From Pseudovibrio flavus (lineage in GTDB: Bacteria; Pseudomonadota; Alphaproteobacteria; Rhizobiales; Stappiaceae), in NCBI RefSeq assembly GCF_009711345.1, contig NZ_SMMA01000062.1, forward strand, positions 1-64,000: DNA of 64,000 nucleotides, read 5' to 3'. Position numbers and translations under genes: made by a program. This document shows positions 61,674 through 64,000 of the stretch, in pieces; position 1 is the stretch's first letter; every line of letters starts with the position of its first letter. Below the pieces are notes generated by a model, which had not been told where the DNA came from, searched no databases, and saw only the letters and a list, made by a program, of their open reading frames with translations.

Positions 61674-62243
61674 ATGACAATAAAAAACCCGCCACCAAGA
61701 ACAAAGAGTGTGTATCCACTCAGCTTGCGCTGGTTTCACTGGATCACTGCGATTTGCGCGATCCTGACTGTGATCGCTGGCATCGCCATGGTGAACATCG
61801 AAAGTGGCTACCTACAGAATAACCTCTTTGATTTTCATCGCTCTATGGGGTTTTTCCTGCTCGTTCTTACCGCTGTCAGGCTGCTGTTTCGCCAGTTCAT
61901 GAAGGTTCCCCCGCTTCCTGATTTTGTTCCCATGTGGCAACGGATTTTGGCGGGCGCTACGCAAACGTTGATGTACGGTATCCTCATCATAACTCCCATA
62001 ATCGGGTGGTATGCAACGTCTGCCTATGGAGCCAGCATCAAGGTATTTAACCTCTTTACGCTTCCAGCTCTAACGACCCAAAACAGAGGCCTTTCGGAAG
62101 TTCTTTTCACCTTCCATACCGGCCTTGGCATCGTATTCGTATGCGCGATTGTCTTGCATATTCTGGGCGCTTTTTATCATCTGCTGTTTTTGCATGATGG
62201 CATCTTTCAGCGGATGTGGGGACGCAAAGCAGAAGACAAATAG
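61674..62243 (+). CDS. Cytochrome b561 family protein
   Basis: 189 residues, four transmembrane helices. Candidate haem-ligand histidines lie in LRWFHWITAI (helix 1), NNLFDFHRSMGFFL (helix 2) and, in the last helix region, LFTFHTGLGIVFVC and VLHILGAFYHLLF. It is the bacterial CybB type, which oxidises ubiquinol and can pass electrons to superoxide or a periplasmic acceptor. ATG 61674 is 10 residues before the first arginine-tryptophan motif and has a poor ribosome site. It stands alone between two convergent or divergent genes; no substrate partner is adjacent. Confidence 0.93.
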   Translation: MTIKNPPPRTKSVYPLSLRWFHWITAICAILTVIAGIAMVNIESGYLQNNLFDFHRSMGFFLLVLTAVRLLFRQFMKVPPLPDFVPMWQRILAGATQTLMYGILIITPIIGWYATSAYGASIKVFNLFTLPALTTQNRGLSEVLFTFHTGLGIVFVCAIVLHILGAFYHLLFLHDGIFQRMWGRKAEDK

Positions 62244-62288
62244 GTTATCTGTCAAAGAGATAGGGAAGCTCTGACTTCGATTGGATTT

Positions 62289-64000
62289 CTACTGCGCTGC
62301 TTCCGGCAGATCGGCGCTCTGGTCGCCTGCATCCAGCTTTGATGTGTAAAGGAAACGCTTACCACCACACTCACGCGAGAGCTGTGTCAGGGAACTGGCG
62401 ATGATTATAGAAGCCCCTTCATTCACCTCAGCAATGTTGAGCTCCGAGAGTGGTGTTACATGGATGCTCTGCCCTTCACAGCCGATATTTACCCCAACGA
62501 CAACGGGTATCTCTGCATCCCTGTAACGCAGAAGCAAGTTCGTTATCTGCGCTGCCTTATCTTTCGCGAGATGAGCGCATAAGGCGTTCATGCCAATGGC
62601 GTAATCCCCCTTCAAAGCATGCTCTAGCTTAAGCAAGAAGGCATCAACGCTCTCGTCATTTTCAAGTGCTGGGATGAGGCAAGAGCCCTGCGCAAACGGC
62701 GCACCAACGAGGCTTGCAAGAGCCTGTACCTGAGAGATTCCGGGAGCTGCTTTTATCTCAACGCGGCTGGCAGCATCACTCACACCTCCGCAATCTTTGC
62801 TCCGGCTGATTAGATCATAAATCAAAGCCGAAACGTTACTTACTCCTGCATCACCGCTGCACACCAGCGCTACATTGTGCCCTTTACCTGCGTGCTCCAG
62901 CGCAAAGCTTGCCCGCTCATGTTCAGCACCAGAGGGAAAAACATGTCGCTGCTTACCGCGGATAAGGGGAGCAACTTGATCAAGATGCTTTGCACATCCG
63001 ACGATTTCATCGGCCTGAGCAAGCCATCTAGAAGCCTCCGGCGTACGCCAGCATTCTTTTCCCGGTCCGATCCCAACAACGCTAAGGCAGCCACGAGCGC
63101 GGCCAATTTCTTCGCTATCCAGTGGCTTTGATGCCTGTGCGATTGCCAAGGAGACAGCATCGTTTCTCTGTTTACTGCCGACCAAACGGGAAGAAACACC
63201 AGCACCGAGCAAAGCTAAAGCCTCACTAACGCCCTGTTCTAGTTTCCGGTTTTCCTGCCAAGCGGTTCGCTCTTGTTGGGAATAGAACCGTAGCGGCAGG
63301 TGGAGCTTTTCTGATAGCTCATTGATCGCTGCGTTATCTGCTAGCTTCTCGTCCATAACGATTGCAGCGACTGCTCCTATGGCGAAGCGCTCTGCTTCCA
63401 ATGCCTTTAGAACGGCGAGTTCCAGTTCAGCTATACCTACACCCTCTTCAACATCTAGCCCCAAGACAAGAGTATGAGGGTAATAAATCAAGCGCCCCTC
63501 ACATGGCGTCTCAACGTACTCAGATGCGACCAACTCGATGTCAGCATCGCTTGTAAGCGGCAGACTACTCTCGCTAATCCAGTCGCATTCACCCCGCAAA
63601 ACAGCCGTTTCGCCAGCTTGAAGCCGCGCCATTACACCTTTCGCATCCCGCGGATTCGCTAATGTCCATCCATGCGGAGGTTCGTTAAGCGCTATCCCGC
63701 AAACAGCTTCTCCTGCACTGGTGAGTGCAGCATAACTTTCCAACCCCTCGGCGATTTTCCGTGCCAGAGCGTTGGCTCCGTGGTGCCCTCCAAGCAGCGG
63801 GACCACACACTCTCCATCTTCAGAGATGGCTAGAACAGGCGGTTCAACAGCCTTATCACCAAGGTCGGGCGCAAGAGCGCGTATGAGCGAAGATGCGCCG
63901 CATATGCCGATAATCGGCGTCTCGGCTTCATAAAGGTCCTGCAAATGGATGGAAAGGTCATGAAAGCTGATGTGGTAATCGACAACCGGAAGCTTGGAAC
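62289..64000 (-). CDS. cobJ: CbiG-CobJ fusion: cobalt-precorrin-5A hydrolase / precorrin-3B C17-methyltransferase (partial)
   Basis: The frame is open to the right edge, so the true start lies outside. At least 570 residues are visible. The N-terminal part is CbiG-like: 'IIGICGASSLIRALAPDLGD', 'LGGHHGANALARKIAEGL', then a C-terminal CbiG domain ('LVLGLDVEEGVGIAELE'). From about residue 310 a tetrapyrrole methylase of the CobJ/CbiH type follows: 'LSVVGIGPGKECWRTPEASR', 'VALVCSGDAGVSNVSALIYD', 'APGISQVQALASLVGAPF'. Both activities act in ring contraction of cobalamin synthesis. A TTG at 63944 would fall inside the conserved N-terminus and is not the start. Other cob genes are presumably to the right. 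Confidence 0.93.
   Translation of the reverse strand, partial: SKLPVVDYHISFHDLSIHLQDLYEAETPIIGICGASSLIRALAPDLGDKAVEPPVLAISEDGECVVPLLGGHHGANALARKIAEGLESYAALTSAGEAVCGIALNEPPHGWTLANPRDAKGVMARLQAGETAVLRGECDWISESSLPLTSDADIELVASEYVETPCEGRLIYYPHTLVLGLDVEEGVGIAELELAVLKALEAERFAIGAVAAIVMDEKLADNAAINELSEKLHLPLRFYSQQERTAWQENRKLEQGVSEALALLGAGVSSRLVGSKQRNDAVSLAIAQASKPLDSEEIGRARGCLSVVGIGPGKECWRTPEASRWLAQADEIVGCAKHLDQVAPLIRGKQRHVFPSGAEHERASFALEHAGKGHNVALVCSGDAGVSNVSALIYDLISRSKDCGGVSDAASRVEIKAAPGISQVQALASLVGAPFAQGSCLIPALENDESVDAFLLKLEHALKGDYAIGMNALCAHLAKDKAAQITNLLLRYRDAEIPVVVGVNIGCEGQSIHVTPLSELNIAEVNEGASIIIASSLTQLSRECGGKRFLYTSKLDAGDQSADLPEAAQ

Noticed and set aside
1-64000. Search for CRISPR arrays, insertion sequences, prophage or integron features
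   Set aside because: No regularly spaced direct repeats, transposase or integrase motifs were seen; the single tRNA gene has no adjacent integrase or obvious attachment duplication.

Overview
The window reads as chromosomal DNA of a free-living, probably marine alphaproteobacterium. The signs are three TRAP-type uptake systems, a Liv-type ABC importer, moderate GC, short intergenic gaps, many 4-base start/stop overlaps, an OpgC/OpgH glucan pair and a CbiG-CobJ fusion. The overall flavour is close to Pseudovibrio and relatives (Stappiaceae); this is inference, since no rRNA is present. I see no insertion sequence, phage, CRISPR array or origin. One tRNA, Ser(GGA), is present.

Layout. (1) 58-5860, minus strand: a sugar-acid-like catabolic operon with an IclR regulator, a TAXI-type TRAP binding protein, a fused TRAP permease, an enolase-superfamily (MR/MLE) enzyme and a DapA/NanA-fold lyase. 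Two near-identical palindromes lie in front of the transport genes. (2) 6214-11673: tRNA-Ser, a small membrane protein, MsrA, a MarR regulator, a PabB-PabC fusion and two paralogous nucleotidyltransferase-fold proteins. (3) 11783-13251: an L-idonate 5-dehydrogenase-like gene and a regulatory gap. (4) 13252-21019, plus strand: a complete TRAP transporter (P, Q, M) running almost without gaps into a PyrK-like subunit, PyrD, an M20 carbamoylase-like hydrolase, PyrC and PyrE. This is a transport-coupled pyrimidine module. (5) 21230-29258: a secreted protein, GltS, two paralogous FadR/GntR regulators, another TRAP system and mannonate dehydratase UxuA. A 14-bp palindrome occurs four times here and in front of the idonate dehydrogenase, which suggests one hexonate/hexuronate regulon.

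(6) 29407-33628: a TPR-methyltransferase, a cofactor-degenerate ferredoxin/flavin reductase homologue and a GGDEF-EAL protein with a broken GGDEF motif but intact EAL motifs. (7) 34244-39515: a branched-chain amino-acid-type ABC importer with a Tat-exported binding protein. (8) 39919-47412: two Sel1-repeat proteins, an RND efflux pair and a six-helix K+ channel ending in a zinc ribbon. (9) 47705-52431: a CoA-transferase coupled to a ThDP enzyme, a DUF302 protein and a YeeE/YedE sulfur-type transporter. (10) 52837-57367: a TTC38-like TPR protein and convergent opgC/opgH. (11) 57470-61577: a compact cluster of an MDR dehydrogenase, a PTPS/QueD-like protein that has lost a zinc ligand, a GT4 glycosyltransferase and a methyltransferase, with a convergent RibD-type reductase. 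This is the best candidate for an undescribed pathway. (12) 61674-64000: cytochrome b561 and the CbiG-CobJ fusion, which runs off the right edge.

All functions are assigned from motifs and gene context read by eye; no database search was run.
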